The notes under the pieces: generated by a model | What the model was told of the DNA's origin: nothing | What the model saw: only the letters and a program-made list of their open reading frames with translations | The model's database searches: none | Translations under genes and position numbers: made by a program | Assembly: GCA_016717345.1 (NCBI GenBank) | Contig: JADKFR010000011.1 | Coordinates: forward strand, 1-32,545 | Length of the DNA: 32,545 bases | Direction: 5' to 3' | Origin: Propionibacteriaceae bacterium | GTDB lineage: Bacteria; Actinomycetota; Actinomycetes; Propionibacteriales; Propionibacteriaceae | Part shown: piece after piece, positions 24,309 through 31,701 of the stretch | Layout of the letters: every line of letters starts with the position of its first letter | Numbering within the stretch: position 1 is the stretch's first letter

Positions 24309-24767
24309 TCAGGGTGCGCCGCGAAGAAGCTCCGCCAGTGCGTGGATCCATCGGCGCCAGGGGGGCGAAATGGTCAGCTTCCAGGCGAGCTGTTCGTCGG
24401 CGGCGCGTCCCTCAAGTTCATCCAGACGGGTCTTGACGATCGGGTTCGACGGCGTGAGCCCAGGTGGCCAATGAAGCGCCCGTCGCATCGCAGAGGCAGT
24501 CCAGTCCGCGGTCAGTCGGGCCGAACAGCCCGATTCGAAGGAGGCCAACTCATCGGCTGTCGCCGCGCCGGGCAACAGAAACCCCCACCGGCCAGCCTCC
24601 TGGGGGCACCCAGCGGCTCGGTAGATCAACACCAGCTCGTTTCGGGCCGCCTCACACTCCGGCGCATCGACGAGGTGTCCGCACAATCGATGACGTGCCA
24701 AGCGCCAGTCACCCGCCCCCAGATCGGCCTTCACTCGCGAAAAGACCGCGTCGGAATGGGTCACCAC
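24309..24767 (-). CDS. DUF6584 family protein
   Basis: The 152-residue helical protein starts FSRVKADLGAGDWRLARHRLCGHL (about 9-32), then ELVLIYRAAGCPQEAGRWGFLL (about 44-65). This is the TPR-like repeat pair I associate with DUF6584 proteins of actinobacteria, which often read ARQRLxGL...GDPxxAGRWxYL. Function unknown. It starts at GTG 24767 with TAGACT exactly 6 nt upstream and no Shine-Dalgarno sequence. Confidence 0.82.
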   Translation of the reverse strand: MVTHSDAVFSRVKADLGAGDWRLARHRLCGHLVDAPECEAARNELVLIYRAAGCPQEAGRWGFLLPGAATADELASFESGCSARLTADWTASAMRRALHWPPGLTPSNPIVKTRLDELEGRAADEQLAWKLTISPPWRRWIHALAELLRGAP

Positions 24768-24773
24768 ATCGGG

Positions 24774-24779
24774 AGTCTA
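24774..24779 (-). promoter_or_regulatory. -10 box of leaderless DUF6584 promoter
   Basis: Minus strand TAGACT, then CCCGAT (6 nt), then GTG 24767. It matches the recurrent layout, here with a GTG start. Confidence 0.5.
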
Positions 24780-24933
24780 GGGCGGCTTATCGTGGTTCGC
24801 CGCTCTGGTGCTGCGCTGCGTGACCACGAGCCAGCAGAAGACTCAGCGGGCGCGGGAGACGAGCTGGCGGGCAGCCGAAGGCTACCGCCCGGCGTGCGGC
24901 AGATGGGTGAGTCCTGGTCCTGCCGCATGCCGA

Positions 24934-25746
24934 TCACGGTTCACGCTGAGGCGGTGCCGGGGTGTAGCCCTCGGCGGCCAGCCAGCCGCGGGCTCGCCCC
25001 CGCTGCCGGTCATTGCTGAACCCGTACCAGGCCTCCAGGAGGTCCGGCCACTCCGACAGCGCGTCCTTGAACCGGCGGAAGGCACCGCGCCCCTGGATCG
25101 CCCGCACCAGCCGGTCCGCCACCCGCTGGTTCTCCATCAGGTCGATGAAGAACTCCATATCGCGATAGCCCCTCCGTGAACCTTCGCAGTGGACCCGCAG
25201 CCAGTGCTCGCTGTCATCATCCTCATCCTGGACGTCGTCGTCGCCGGCCTCCTCGGCGTAGTCCCACACTGATTGCGGCCACACCTCGCCGGTCCGCAGG
25301 TCGACGCGTCCGCCACCCTGCAGCGGGTCGCCCTCCAACACGCCGGCGAGCTCCTCGAGATCCACCGGTATCGAGTGCAGCAGCGGCGTCGGCCCCCACC
25401 CGAAGGCGGCTTCGATCTGGGTGGCGAGTTCGGCGTCACCCTCCCATTCTCGGTCCCGCAATTCCCGCACGCACCGGCGGGCAGCCGCCTCGAGGTCATC
25501 CCGACGCTCACGGGCGAGGATCAGCACGGCGTCACCCACCAGTTGGAGCGCGTGATCGGGCCAGTCCCACCCCGTCAGCACACCCACCAGAGCCTCAGCG
25601 TCAGCCACGTAGACGACGCCACGCAACTCATCACGATCCACACGATGACTCACACCAACATTCTGAGGCGGCAACCACCCAAGCGCCACGGACTCCGCCT
25701 CGGCCGCCCTCGACGCGGCTTGAGTGAGTCCGTTCGCTGTCACCAT
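24934..25746 (-). CDS. UPF0158 family protein
   Basis: From ATG 25746 the product is 270 residues. The C-terminal part is UPF0158: GGRVDLRTGEVWPQSVWDY, an acidic linker rich in Asp/Glu, then GYRDMEFFIDLMENQRVADR and GRGAFRRFKDALSEWPDLLE, then WYGFSNDRQRGRARGWLA. The function of UPF0158 is unknown. The N-terminal half (about 1-130) is less conserved and includes LILARERRDDLEAAARRCV. The start is uncertain: the frame is open to 25977, no strong ribosome-binding site is seen, and internal GTG starts near 25652 are possible. Confidence 0.78.
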   Translation of the reverse strand: MVTANGLTQAASRAAEAESVALGWLPPQNVGVSHRVDRDELRGVVYVADAEALVGVLTGWDWPDHALQLVGDAVLILARERRDDLEAAARRCVRELRDREWEGDAELATQIEAAFGWGPTPLLHSIPVDLEELAGVLEGDPLQGGGRVDLRTGEVWPQSVWDYAEEAGDDDVQDEDDDSEHWLRVHCEGSRRGYRDMEFFIDLMENQRVADRLVRAIQGRGAFRRFKDALSEWPDLLEAWYGFSNDRQRGRARGWLAAEGYTPAPPQREP

Positions 25747-25852
25747 CCTGCGTGACTGTTTGGAGTAGCGTGAAGTGAGTGGCCGCCAGCTCTTTGAGCG
25801 TGACCGTTCTACCAGATCCACAATGTCGAGCCTCCCTAGGGAGATGAGGACG

Positions 25853-26620
25853 ATGACCAGGATCACCACCTTCGAAGTCACCGACCGGGTCGGCGCAACC
25901 GGATTGGCCAGGATCACTGGCGGACTGTATTTGGCGTTCATCGCCACGTCAGTCCTCGCCAACGCCTTGGGCCACATTGGCCTCGGAGATGCTCAGCAGA
26001 TCTACGGGGCGATCACCATGACCGAAGGGTCGTTTCGGCTCGGTCTGGTCATCGCGTTCGTGTCAGCCTTCCTGTTCTTGATGGCCGCCTGGGGGCTCTA
26101 TGTGCTGCTGCGGCGGGTCAACCAAGACTTGGCGTTGCTGTTCCTCCTCCTCAACGCGGTCGGAGTCGCCATCCAGTGCGCAAGCCTGCTCCAGCTGGTG
26201 TCCGCGATGCACGTGGCCGATTCCGGTGGTGGGCTACCGATCTTTCAGCCGGCACAGACCGAGGCGATGGCCCTGCTCGCTATCGACGTCTACCGAACCG
26301 GCTTCGTCGCCGCCCAGTTGTTCTACGGCACCTGGCTGTTCCCGCTGGGCTACCTGGTCTACAAGTCCGGCCTGTTGCCGCGGATCCTGGGCGTGCTGCT
26401 CATTCTCGACGGGGTCGCCGAGATGATCTGGTTCCTCCAGGCGTTCCTCCTGCCGACCTACCCACAGATCAAGGTCCCCGGTACCGTGGTGAGTCTCCTC
26501 GCCGAGGTCGGGCTGGCCCTGTGGCTCCTCATCAAAGGCGTGACAGCCGACACGCCCAGGATCGACGTGCCGCCCGCCTCGCCACCGGCTGCCGCCAGCA
26601 GCGATGGACCATCGAGATGA
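25853..26620 (+). CDS. DUF4386 family integral membrane protein
   Basis: The 255-residue protein has about six membrane helices, beginning with GLARITGGLYLAFIATSVLA (the DUF4386 opening R-x-G-G-x-Y) and including FVSAFLFLMAAWGLYVLLRR, LALLFLLLNAVGVAIQ and LFYGTWLFPLGYLVYKSGLL with ILGVLLILDGVAEM, a typical late DUF4386 block. Function unknown. I use ATG 25853 with AGGGAG and GAGGA upstream; ATG 25844 lies too close to AGGGAG. It overlaps the next membrane-protein gene by ATGA. Confidence 0.88.
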   Translation: MTRITTFEVTDRVGATGLARITGGLYLAFIATSVLANALGHIGLGDAQQIYGAITMTEGSFRLGLVIAFVSAFLFLMAAWGLYVLLRRVNQDLALLFLLLNAVGVAIQCASLLQLVSAMHVADSGGGLPIFQPAQTEAMALLAIDVYRTGFVAAQLFYGTWLFPLGYLVYKSGLLPRILGVLLILDGVAEMIWFLQAFLLPTYPQIKVPGTVVSLLAEVGLALWLLIKGVTADTPRIDVPPASPPAAASSDGPSR

Positions 26621-27081
26621 CGACCACGACTCACTCACGCCGGATCCGGACCGCAACGGTCAGACTCGGCCTGGGTGGAGCCGCGGGATTCTGGGTGACG
26701 AACTTCGCGATCTCACTGACCCCCATCGCGGCGGAGTACCGGGCTGTCCGGGGGATCGCCTACCTGCCCATGCTCGGTGAATCCCTGCTCGCCGGTTTGA
26801 TCATCGGCTTCGGTGTCACCGTCTGCCTGCTCCGCTTCTACGGCACACTCCCGACGAGCAGCCCCATCCTGAAGGCGCTCTTGCTGAGCCTGGTCGCGTT
26901 GATCGTGGCCACCATCCTCGTCGAGATACCCCCACGGCTGCTCACGACCACGAACACCCCCCCTCGCTACGTCCTCATCGCCGCCGCCTTCAACACACTC
27001 AGGTTCCTCGCTCTCGGCCTCGCGATCGGCTATCTACACCGCAGAACCCAGAAGACAGATCCCGAGAAGCCGTCAACCTGA
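26617..27081 (+). CDS. Small integral membrane protein, coupled to DUF4386 gene
   Basis: The 154-residue protein has about four hydrophobic segments: LGLGGAAGFWVTNFAISLTP, SLLAGLIIGFGVTVCLLRF, ALLLSLVALIVATILVEIP and AAFNTLRFLALGLAIGYL. The N terminus (MTTTTHSRRIRTATVR) and C terminus are basic or charged. No family recognised. Its ATG overlaps the DUF4386 stop (ATGA), so the pair is probably co-translated and may act together in the membrane. Confidence 0.8.
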   Translation: MTTTTHSRRIRTATVRLGLGGAAGFWVTNFAISLTPIAAEYRAVRGIAYLPMLGESLLAGLIIGFGVTVCLLRFYGTLPTSSPILKALLLSLVALIVATILVEIPPRLLTTTNTPPRYVLIAAAFNTLRFLALGLAIGYLHRRTQKTDPEKPST

Positions 27082-27232
27082 GCCGCTAGGCCAACAGGGG
27101 TCCAAGCGTTCGCCGGATCCGTGGCAGTGCGACCGCGCGACCCGCGGCATGATCGGATGTGCGCCTTGAAGTCGACTAACCGCGCCGCCGCCGCAGTGCT
27201 GAAAGCGGGACGACCTCACTCCTCAGACCGCC

Positions 27233-27820
27233 TCACCCGAACTCTGAGCGGGACGGGCGCGAACGGCGTGCGCGCCACCGCGCTGTGAGGGCGATGATCA
27301 CCCCGATCCCCAGCAGCATGAAGCTGGCCGACAGGGTGAGCCACTTGCCGGCGGTGAAGAGCGGCGCCAGCTCCGCGAGCACCGGCGTCCGGGCCGGATA
27401 GCGTGCCATCACCGTCGCGGTGCAGATGTTCTCGGCGTAGTCCAGCGCCACCGCGACGACCGGTATCAGGGCCACCCCTCGCCAACGACTCCCAGAAGCT
27501 GTCCCTCGCGCCCAGACCCACGCGAGCGTCGTCATCAGGAGCGTCCCGTACACCATCGGCCAGATGACATCGAACGTCACGCGCGCGTGGACATAGGCGG
27601 CTCGACCGTCTCGTCCCCACGCCTCGGCTGCTGCGTAAAGGTCGTCCGGGAAGTACCACACGGATGTGTCCGGGGCGGCGTAGCGGACCGTGTAGAAAGC
27701 CCCGGCCTCAGCCTGAGCGGGCAGCACCATCGCGGTGAACAACGCGAACAGCACCACTGCCCCCATGGCCATCCACCCCCGCACTCCGCGCGCCAGGCGC
27801 TCGGCTACCCTTTCCACCAC
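27233..27820 (-). CDS. Integral membrane protein, hypothetical
   Basis: The 195-residue product from GTG 27820 has about four hydrophobic helices: AMGAVVLFALFTAMVLPAQA, VTFDVIWPMVYGTLLMTTLA, GVALIPVVAVALDYAENI and LSASFMLLGIGVIIALTARW. Between the first two is an exposed segment (YFPDDLYAAAEAWGRDGR). I recall similar uncharacterised four-helix proteins carrying DYAEN but know of no function. The start is uncertain: GAGG lies about 11 bases upstream of the GTG pair at 27820/27817, and the frame is open to 28204. It diverges from the rsgA fragment. Confidence 0.75.
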   Translation of the reverse strand: MVERVAERLARGVRGWMAMGAVVLFALFTAMVLPAQAEAGAFYTVRYAAPDTSVWYFPDDLYAAAEAWGRDGRAAYVHARVTFDVIWPMVYGTLLMTTLAWVWARGTASGSRWRGVALIPVVAVALDYAENICTATVMARYPARTPVLAELAPLFTAGKWLTLSASFMLLGIGVIIALTARWRARRSRPSRSEFG

Positions 27821-27903
27821 TTTGATCGCACCTCGTCCCTTGTGGTGCTGCGATGCTATGTGGTTCTCACGACCGGTAGCGCTGTTCAGGGCACTCCGAG
27901 CGC

Positions 27904-28377
27904 GTGGCTCCCCTGGCCGACAAGCCAATCGACGCCTCGTTGTTGGGTGACCTGCGACTCGCCACCGGCCCGGTAGGCCAGGCGGCCAAGGGCCGGCACA
28001 CCACGACGGCCCGTGAACTGGTGCGCTTGTCCGGCGGTGCATTGCTGATCGACACGCCGGGCCTGCGCGAGTTGGGGTTGTGGGCCGACGAGGACTCGTT
28101 GGATCGAACCTTCGACGACATCGACGCTTTGGCCCCGGGGTGTCGCTTCCCGGATTGTCGGCACCACCAGGAGCCGGACTGCGCGGTCCGGGGAGCGGTA
28201 GCAACAGGGCGGTTGGACCCCGAACGGTTGGCCAGCTACCTGAAACTACGGCACGAACTGGAGGTGCTGGAGGTCAGGAAGGACGAGAAAGCTCGCCGGC
28301 TTCACGAGAAGTCGCTCGGTCGCGACCTCGCTGTCCGACGCCAGGAAGTCCGACGAAACAAGCCCGGCAGCCGGTAA
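27904..28377 (+). pseudogene. rsgA C-terminal fragment (ribosome small-subunit GTPase)
   Basis: The frame encodes KGRHTTTARELVRLSGGALL, then IDTPGLRELGLW (the DTPG G3 motif), then the zinc module CRFPDCRHHQEPDCAVRGAV with its C-x4-C-x-H-x5-C cysteines and histidine, then LDPERLASYLKLRHELE. This is the second half of RsgA. The N-terminal OB fold, NKxD and GxxGVGKS Walker A are missing; the sequence before about 27940 (PLADKPIDASLLGD) barely retains the end of the P-loop helix. It cannot bind GTP and is most likely a relic. The apparent start at 27904 has no ribosome-binding site. Confidence 0.8.
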
Positions 28378-28563
28378 CCCAACCAGACGAACGCGCCGCC
28401 CGCGTGCCCACAGCCACCGCCCGCAGTGTGGGGCATAGGTCGTGCGCTCCGGGTCCGCCGAGCCGCAAGGCCACCCTCGCGCACAGTGCGGCAAGACAGG
28501 ATGTTCAGCAACCACCACTCGAACCCAGCGAGAGCCGTCTGGTCTGGGGAATCCCATGGCCGA

Positions 28564-28583
28564 GGTAGCACAAGTGCTACCAT
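28564..28583 (+). promoter_or_regulatory. Operator overlapping -10 box of the VapBC module
   Basis: GGTAGCAC-AA-GTGCTACC (28564-28581) is a perfect palindrome with 8-bp arms. Its right arm runs into TACCAT (28578-28583), a -10 box 6 nt before the antitoxin ATG at 28590. Binding of the antitoxin complex here would directly block RNA polymerase. Confidence 0.65.
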
Positions 28584-28589
28584 CTGTCC

Positions 28590-28838
28590 ATGAAGAGTGT
28601 AGGACTCCGGGAACTGCGCCAAGACGCCTCCGACCTGGTCCGACGCGTCCAAGCCGGCGAAGAGATCACCATTACCGTCTCCGGACGCCCCAGTGCACGC
28701 CTCATCCCTGCCCACGCCACCCAGTGGCGTTCCTGGGCCGAGATCGCGGAGCTGTTCCGAGGTCCCGCAGACGCCGACTGGGAGCAGGACCGACAACTCC
28801 TCGACGATCAACTGCGTGATCCCTGGGCTGACCAGTGA
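28590..28838 (+). CDS. Phd/YefM-type antitoxin (prevent-host-death family)
   Basis: The 82-residue protein starts MKSVGLRELRQDASDLVRRV, the Phd/YefM dimerisation and DNA-binding fold, followed by EEITITVSGRPSARLIPA (about 24-41), the family strand that reads V.GRPVARLVP. The C-terminal third (WAEIAELFRG..DWEQDRQLLDDQLRD) is the flexible toxin-binding helix. It is followed by a VapC gene with a GTGA overlap. A palindromic operator overlaps its -10 box. Confidence 0.93.
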   Translation: MKSVGLRELRQDASDLVRRVQAGEEITITVSGRPSARLIPAHATQWRSWAEIAELFRGPADADWEQDRQLLDDQLRDPWADQ

Positions 28839-29239
28839 CGGACCAGCCCGAGACCGTCGAACGGGCCATCCTCGACACCAGCGTGATCATCGCCGGCGAC
28901 CTCACCCCCATTCCCGGCGTGCTCGCCATCAGCGCGATCACTCTGGCCGAACTCCAATTCGGGGTATTGGTCGCAAAGACCCCGCCGGTCCGCGCCGAAC
29001 GACTGCGACGTCTCAGCATCCTGCAACAGCACTTCGACGCATTGCCCGTCGACGAGGCCGTCGCCATCAGCTACGGCCGCTTGGCTGCCGCCGTCGTCGA
29101 TGCCGGACGCCAACCGCGGCGACGTGTGATGGACCTGCTCATTGCTGCCACCGCCCACGCACACGGCGCGCGTCTCTACACCCGCAATATCGACGACTTC
29201 GCCGGGCTCGAGGAGCTCATCGACATCATCGCCGTCTAG
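28835..29239 (+). CDS. VapC-type PIN domain toxin
   Basis: The 134-residue PIN-domain ribonuclease has its acidic residues in place: ILDTSVIIAGD (first Asp, about 14), SAITLAELQFGV (Glu, about 39), RVMDLLIAATAHAHG (Asp, about 100) and YTRNIDDFAGL (Asp, about 118-119). VapC toxins cleave tRNA or rRNA; the target is unknown. The start is GTG 28835, overlapping the antitoxin stop. A stem-loop spans the stop codon. Confidence 0.95.
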   Translation: MTDQPETVERAILDTSVIIAGDLTPIPGVLAISAITLAELQFGVLVAKTPPVRAERLRRLSILQQHFDALPVDEAVAISYGRLAAAVVDAGRQPRRRVMDLLIAATAHAHGARLYTRNIDDFAGLEELIDIIAV

Positions 29240-29263
29240 CTGCAAACCCTGACGAAGCTAGAC
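29234..29263 (+). terminator. Stem-loop spanning the vapC stop
   Basis: GTCTAGCT (29234-29241) and AGCTAGAC (29256-29263) form a perfect 8-bp stem with a 14-nt loop, including the vapC TAG stop. There is no U-tract, so it may be a terminator or a 3' stability element. Confidence 0.4.
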
Positions 29264-29366
29264 TCGCGCTGACCGCGGCATTTCCCGGATGTTCACCGTC
29301 CGCCCTGAGATGCGGGAGTTGGTCCTGATGTTCATCGTTGCACCGACGAAGAGCAGGTCCGCCGGT

Positions 29367-29903
29367 TCAGGTGACGAACAGGTGGTGGCCGGCACTGGGC
29401 GCGACCGGTGCGACCTGCAGTCCCCGTTGCGTGAGCTCAGGTCCGAGGCGTGCGGGGCCTGCAACGACGAGGGAGTCAGCGTAGGCGGGAGCCGCGACGG
29501 AGGCTGCCTCGGTCAGGCACCAAGCGCGGCCGGCAAAGCCCGTCGTCCAGGCACGTGCCAGGTCCGTGAGCTTCCCTCGGACGTCGCTGTAGGGCGGGCC
29601 GGGCTCGTCCTGCAGGTGCCGCCACACGGCGTCCTGCCCGGCCACAGCATCCAGCGCGGCCAGGAGCGCTGCGAGCGCGTTCGCGTCGACCATCCCGGAG
29701 GCCGGCTCGAGGTCCAGCGCAGGGCCGCCGATGCCCGGGGACTCCGCCAAGTCGGGCCACCAGAGTTGGGCCTCCAGGTCGCTGGCGGCCACGGGCCACG
29801 GCTGCGGGGTGCCGCCGGGGGCGACCAGCGGAAGGAACACCCGCCACGCCCGTTCGGCGTCAGGTCGGCACCAGCCCGCCCACAGGCCTGGGTTTCCCCA
29901 CAT
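29367..29903 (-). CDS. Hypothetical protein, coupled to upstream 48-aa gene
   Basis: The 178-residue protein is soluble, rich in Trp (MWGNPGLWAGWCRPD, QLWWPDLAESP, DAVWRHLQDEP), Ala and Pro, with an acidic pI. I see no known motif. The arrangement FLPLVAPGG...LALLAALDAVAG could be a small alpha/beta domain such as those of immunity or adaptor proteins, but that is speculation. Its ATG overlaps the stop of the preceding 48-codon gene as TGATG, so the pair is a translationally coupled operon. Confidence 0.7.
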   Translation of the reverse strand: MWGNPGLWAGWCRPDAERAWRVFLPLVAPGGTPQPWPVAASDLEAQLWWPDLAESPGIGGPALDLEPASGMVDANALAALLAALDAVAGQDAVWRHLQDEPGPPYSDVRGKLTDLARAWTTGFAGRAWCLTEAASVAAPAYADSLVVAGPARLGPELTQRGLQVAPVAPSAGHHLFVT

Positions 29904-30049
29904 CAGGAGGCATCCTTTCGCCTGACCACCCAGGTGGCGCCGTACTCGGCGATCTGTCCTCGCCTGCCTTGACCTGCAGCGAAGGCCGCGTCAGCCAGAG
30001 GGAAGCGCTCGGCCTCGAACCTAGCGGCTCGCGCCTTGAAGTCAGTCAT
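29903..30049 (-). CDS. Small protein (48 aa), first gene of a coupled pair
   Basis: The frame from ATG 30049 encodes MTDFKARAARFEAERFPLAD, then AAFAAGQGRRGQIAEYGATW and VVRRKDAS. It is basic and helical at first, with a C-terminal strand. The stop TGA shares a base with the next ATG. No family recognised. No strong ribosome-binding site precedes it. The coupling and the absence of any competing frame suggest it is real. Confidence 0.55.
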   Translation of the reverse strand: MTDFKARAARFEAERFPLADAAFAAGQGRRGQIAEYGATWVVRRKDAS

Positions 30050-30202
30050 AGGAACCATTCTTCAGCAGCCGAGGCACCCTCGGGACAACCGCAACTTGGC
30101 ACGAATCGACGACGAAGCATGCGGCAAATCCGGTAGACGCCTCACACTGATGGACGGACGATATGCCGAGGGGGAGTGGGCACCCCCGGAGGACAGACTT
30201 GC

Positions 30203-30246
30203 TTGACCGGCCTTCAGCTGCGGGTGATACTTGAAAGACCTTCAAG
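30203..30246 (+). promoter_or_regulatory. Promoter with overlapping operator-like inverted repeat
   Basis: TTGACC (30203-30208) and GATACT (30226-30231) are 17 bp apart, a near-consensus housekeeping promoter. The inverted repeat CTTGAA-AGACC-TTCAAG (30230-30246) covers the end of the -10 box and the expected transcription start. The operon it drives ends with a winged-helix regulator, so negative autoregulation is the simple inference. Confidence 0.65.
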
Positions 30247-30262
30247 CAAGTAGGTGATCCGA

Positions 30263-30715
30263 GTGCCGCAGGATGATCCCCGTTCCGAGATCGAGGACCT
30301 CGATCGTTCACGCGCGGAAGCCATCCGAGCCTCGGCACGACCCGCCTGGGTCGACGCCGTCATGGCCGTCCTGCTGGGCGTGGCGTGCGCGATCGCCCTC
30401 ACCCGCCAGACGCTCCTCGTGGCGGGAGCCCTCGTCCTGCTGGCCATGGCGTTGGTCCTGTTCTGGCGGTTCACCCGTCGCAAGGGACGCCTCACCGACG
30501 ACCGTGCCGTGACCACCCACTACGCCCGCTACTTTCTACTGATGTTGCCCGTCTTCGTCGTACCCATGGTCATTGCGCCAAACGCCCCCATCTGGGTGCT
30601 GGTCACGGCCGGTGCCGTGGTCGCCGCTGGGGTCTTCGCCTACCTGCGGCTTGACGAGCGTTACCAGGTCAAGCGGCTGGCATCCGGCGACTACGGACCC
30701 TACGACCTGTCGTGA
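30263..30715 (+). CDS. Four-helix membrane protein, operon with winged-helix regulator
   Basis: The 150-residue protein has a charged N terminus (PRSEIEDLDRSRAEAIRA, about 6-23) and then hydrophobic segments VMAVLLGVACAIALT, LLVAGALVLLAMALVLFW, YFLLMLPVFVVPMVIAP and VLVTAGAVVAAGVFAYL, ending in a charged DERYQVKRLASGDYGPYDLS. No family recognised. I prefer GTG 30263, with AGGTGA five bases upstream, over GTG 30254. Its stop overlaps the regulator start (GTGA). Confidence 0.82.
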   Translation: MPQDDPRSEIEDLDRSRAEAIRASARPAWVDAVMAVLLGVACAIALTRQTLLVAGALVLLAMALVLFWRFTRRKGRLTDDRAVTTHYARYFLLMLPVFVVPMVIAPNAPIWVLVTAGAVVAAGVFAYLRLDERYQVKRLASGDYGPYDLS

Positions 30716-31014
30716 GCAGCGGTCCGGCGCTCGACGACGTCATCCACTCCCCCACACGCCTGCGCATCTGCGCCGCCCTCGATCCCACCACGGGGCTCGA
30801 GTTTGCGGTGATCGAGGAGGGGCTCGGCATCTCGACGTCCCTGCTGAGCAAGCAGCTGAGGGTGTTGGTCGACGCCGGCTATGTCGAGCTGGAACGACGC
30901 AAGCAGCCTGTGGGGCGTCCACGCGTATGGGTCCGTCTCACGCGTCGCGGCCGCCGCGCCTTCCGCGAGCACGTAGCTGCTCTCAGAGCCTTGGTCGAGA
31001 AGCCGCTCACGTGA
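30712..31014 (+). CDS. Winged-helix transcriptional regulator (MarR/ArsR-like)
   Basis: The 100-residue protein is a single winged-helix domain: DDVIHSPTRLRICAALDP (about 6-23), FAVIEEGLGISTSLLSKQLRVL (about 30-51, recognition helix STSLLSKQLRVL), and the wing RKQPVGRPRVWVRLTRRGRRAF. This matches the compact winged-helix type (HTH_34-like) often paired with small membrane proteins. It is GTG-initiated and coupled to the membrane protein. The likely target is the inverted repeat in its own promoter. Confidence 0.88.
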   Translation: MSSGPALDDVIHSPTRLRICAALDPTTGLEFAVIEEGLGISTSLLSKQLRVLVDAGYVELERRKQPVGRPRVWVRLTRRGRRAFREHVAALRALVEKPLT

Positions 31015-31085
31015 GAGCGCCACGGCCGGCGAAGTGGTGGAGCGCCGCCAGCGGCATGAGCGGATGGAGCAGGTACAACCAGTCT

Positions 31086-31472
31086 CTACTGCAGCGCGAC
31101 AATGACCCACACCAAACACAGAGTTCCGGCAAAGGTGCCAAGCCCTGCGATGAGCGCGCGCCTCTGGCTTCTCCGCCCTTCTAGGACTTTGCTCGCCACC
31201 AGGATCGCCAATCCCGCTGCGGCCGGTGTGCCGGTGAGCAGCCCGGCCGAGGCGCGGTCAACGGCCGTGATGATCGCCACGACAACCCCGAGAAGGGCAA
31301 TGAGAAACCAGATCGCCGTAGCTGTGATCAGCTGCCTTCTGGACTCGCGGGCATCACTCAAACCCTGATCCCGAGGAGCTGGAGCTTTAATCCTGCGAGC
31401 GTAGACGGAGAAGGGATCCCCAACGGGAGGCGCAGGGCTCTTCCCAAACGTCCCCAGTGGCCGATCTGTCAC
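31086..31472 (-). CDS. Hypothetical membrane protein
   Basis: The 128-residue product has a polar N-terminal 45 residues (TFGKSPAPPVGDPFSVYARR) followed by three hydrophobic segments: LITATAIWFLIALLGVVVAI, LLTGTPAAAGLAILVASKVL and LIAGLGTFAGTLCLVWVIVA. No family recognised. The start is GTG 31472; no convincing ribosome-binding site. It converges on the winged-helix gene. Confidence 0.7.
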   Translation of the reverse strand: MTDRPLGTFGKSPAPPVGDPFSVYARRIKAPAPRDQGLSDARESRRQLITATAIWFLIALLGVVVAIITAVDRASAGLLTGTPAAAGLAILVASKVLEGRRSQRRALIAGLGTFAGTLCLVWVIVALQ

Positions 31473-31701
31473 GTGGCAGCCCAGGCGAACGTCACTGTCT
31501 CAGCCGACTTCGGACGTGCGCTCCTCGGCAGTTGGGCGAGATCCCGAGAAGCCACGTCGACATCCTCAACTGGGCATTATGAGCGCGAATGTCGACTCCA
31601 TGGGCATGAGAGTGATGATCCACGCGCGAAGGTACTGAGGGACGGGCCGATGAGGATCCGACTGGGTCCCTTGTCTGCGAAGTCGGTTTCGTTGGTGTCG
31701 A

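Noticed and set aside
23190..24910. Weak similarity between about 23205-23240 and about 24875-24906 (CCGAAGGCTACC ... GCGGCAGATGGG).
   Set aside because: Too short and interrupted to call a repeat by eye; could be chance.
22540..29285. A shared 15-mer, CTGACCGCGGCATTT, before the MazF module and after vapC, as possible attachment or island repeats.
   Set aside because: One 15-bp match is near chance expectation in 32 kb of high-GC DNA, and the flanks do not match.
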